DNA from: Desulfurococcaceae archaeon
GTDB taxonomy: Archaea > Thermoproteota > Thermoprotei_A > Sulfolobales > Desulfurococcaceae
Length of the DNA stretch: 5,571 bases
Reading direction: 5' to 3'
Assembly (NCBI GenBank): GCA_020832865.1
Contig: JAJHRJ010000034.1
Location: forward strand, 1-5,571
Part shown: piece by piece, positions 5,359-5,571 of the stretch
Layout: each line of letters begins with the position of its first letter
Numbering within the stretch: position 1 is the first letter of the stretch
The notes under the pieces: model-generated
Seen by the model: the letters and a program-made list of their open reading frames with translations, nothing else
What the model was told of the DNA's origin: nothing
Database searches by the model: none
Position numbers and translations under genes: made by a program

Positions 5359-5571
5359 TTAACTCTTCAACATCGCCTCAATGACTCCTATTGCATCAGT
5401 TAAGTTCTTAACTACAGGTATCCTTAACGCTTTACACAACTCAACACTACTCTGACTCCTAGCGTAGAGAACTGGTTTAAGACCGGCTAGTACTGAGCCA
5501 ATAACATCTCTCCTACAAGAGTCACCAATGTGAACAGTCTCTTCGGGTTTTACTCTAATAGCTCTAAGCGC
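5359..5571 (-). CDS. HAD-superfamily hydrolase, C-terminal part (runs off the right edge)
   Basis: The last 70 residues of a haloacid dehalogenase-like phosphatase, ending with TAA at 5359-5361. The visible part carries HAD motif IV, VHIGDSCRRDVIGSVLAGLKPVLY (residues 13-36 of the fragment), with D17 and D22 as the expected Mg2+-coordinating acids, in the arrangement typical of phosphoglycolate phosphatase-like enzymes (IGDSxxxDVxGAxxAG). The catalytic DxDxT motif and the cap lie outside the window, so substrate and subfamily cannot be told. The fragment finishes with VVKNLTDAIGVIEAMLKS, matching the usual final strand and helix. It converges on the Sfm1-like gene with only 13 bp between the two stop codons and no visible hairpin. 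Confidence 0.88.
   Translation of the reverse strand, partial: ALRAIRVKPEETVHIGDSCRRDVIGSVLAGLKPVLYARSQSSVELCKALRIPVVKNLTDAIGVIEAMLKS

Noticed and set aside
1..5571. Mobile element, CRISPR array, toxin-antitoxin or defence system
   Set aside because: No transposase, integrase, regular repeat-spacer pattern or small gene pair is present. The NucS nuclease is a housekeeping repair enzyme rather than a restriction system, and its neighbouring methyltransferases show no DNA-recognition domain.

Overview
The window looks like a hyperthermophilic crenarchaeon, most probably of the Desulfurococcales type. The evidence is an Sm-like archaeal protein, the archaeal endonuclease NucS, a UPF0282-type metallo-beta-lactamase-fold protein, and an archaeal homologue of the SPOUT methyltransferase Sfm1. 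Other support is A/T-rich TATA-like elements upstream of genes, purine-rich ribosome sites (GGGGTG, AGGTG, AGGGGT) mostly 6-7 nt from the start, and GTG or TTG at every start that can be seen. The DNA is moderately AT-rich and full of CTAG/ACTAGT. I see no mobile element, CRISPR array, tRNA or rRNA, and no stretch over 300 bases lacks a gene.

Layout. On the minus strand, 1-368 is the N-terminal part of an unrecognised helical protein, and 438-1892 is a Trk/Ktr-type potassium channel subunit. A short divergent promoter region (about 1893-1993) separates the transporter from a plus-strand Sm-like RNA-binding protein (1994-2278). The Sm gene converges on a minus-strand UPF0282 protein (2367-3239), with an inverted repeat between them. 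A second divergent promoter region (3240-3383) leads to a plus-strand cluster: nucS (3384-4163), a small class I SAM methyltransferase (4168-4704) and an Sfm1-like SPOUT methyltransferase (4719-5345). The window closes with the C-terminal part of a minus-strand HAD-family phosphatase (5359-5571), 13 bp from the end of the cluster.

How the genes relate. The plus-strand trio is tightly spaced (4 and 14 bp gaps) and is probably one transcript. It combines a PCNA-linked DNA mismatch/branch endonuclease with two SAM-dependent methyltransferases, one of which has a eukaryotic counterpart that methylates ribosomal protein uS3. That pairing of DNA maintenance with translation-related methylation may only be shared expression. 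The remaining genes are housekeeping functions arranged divergently or convergently. I find no convincing sign of a wholly new system. The most useful leads are the methyltransferase pair behind nucS, the unidentified four-cysteine protein at the left edge, the Sm-protein pocket variation, the symmetrical TATA element, and the inverted repeats that overlap stop codons.
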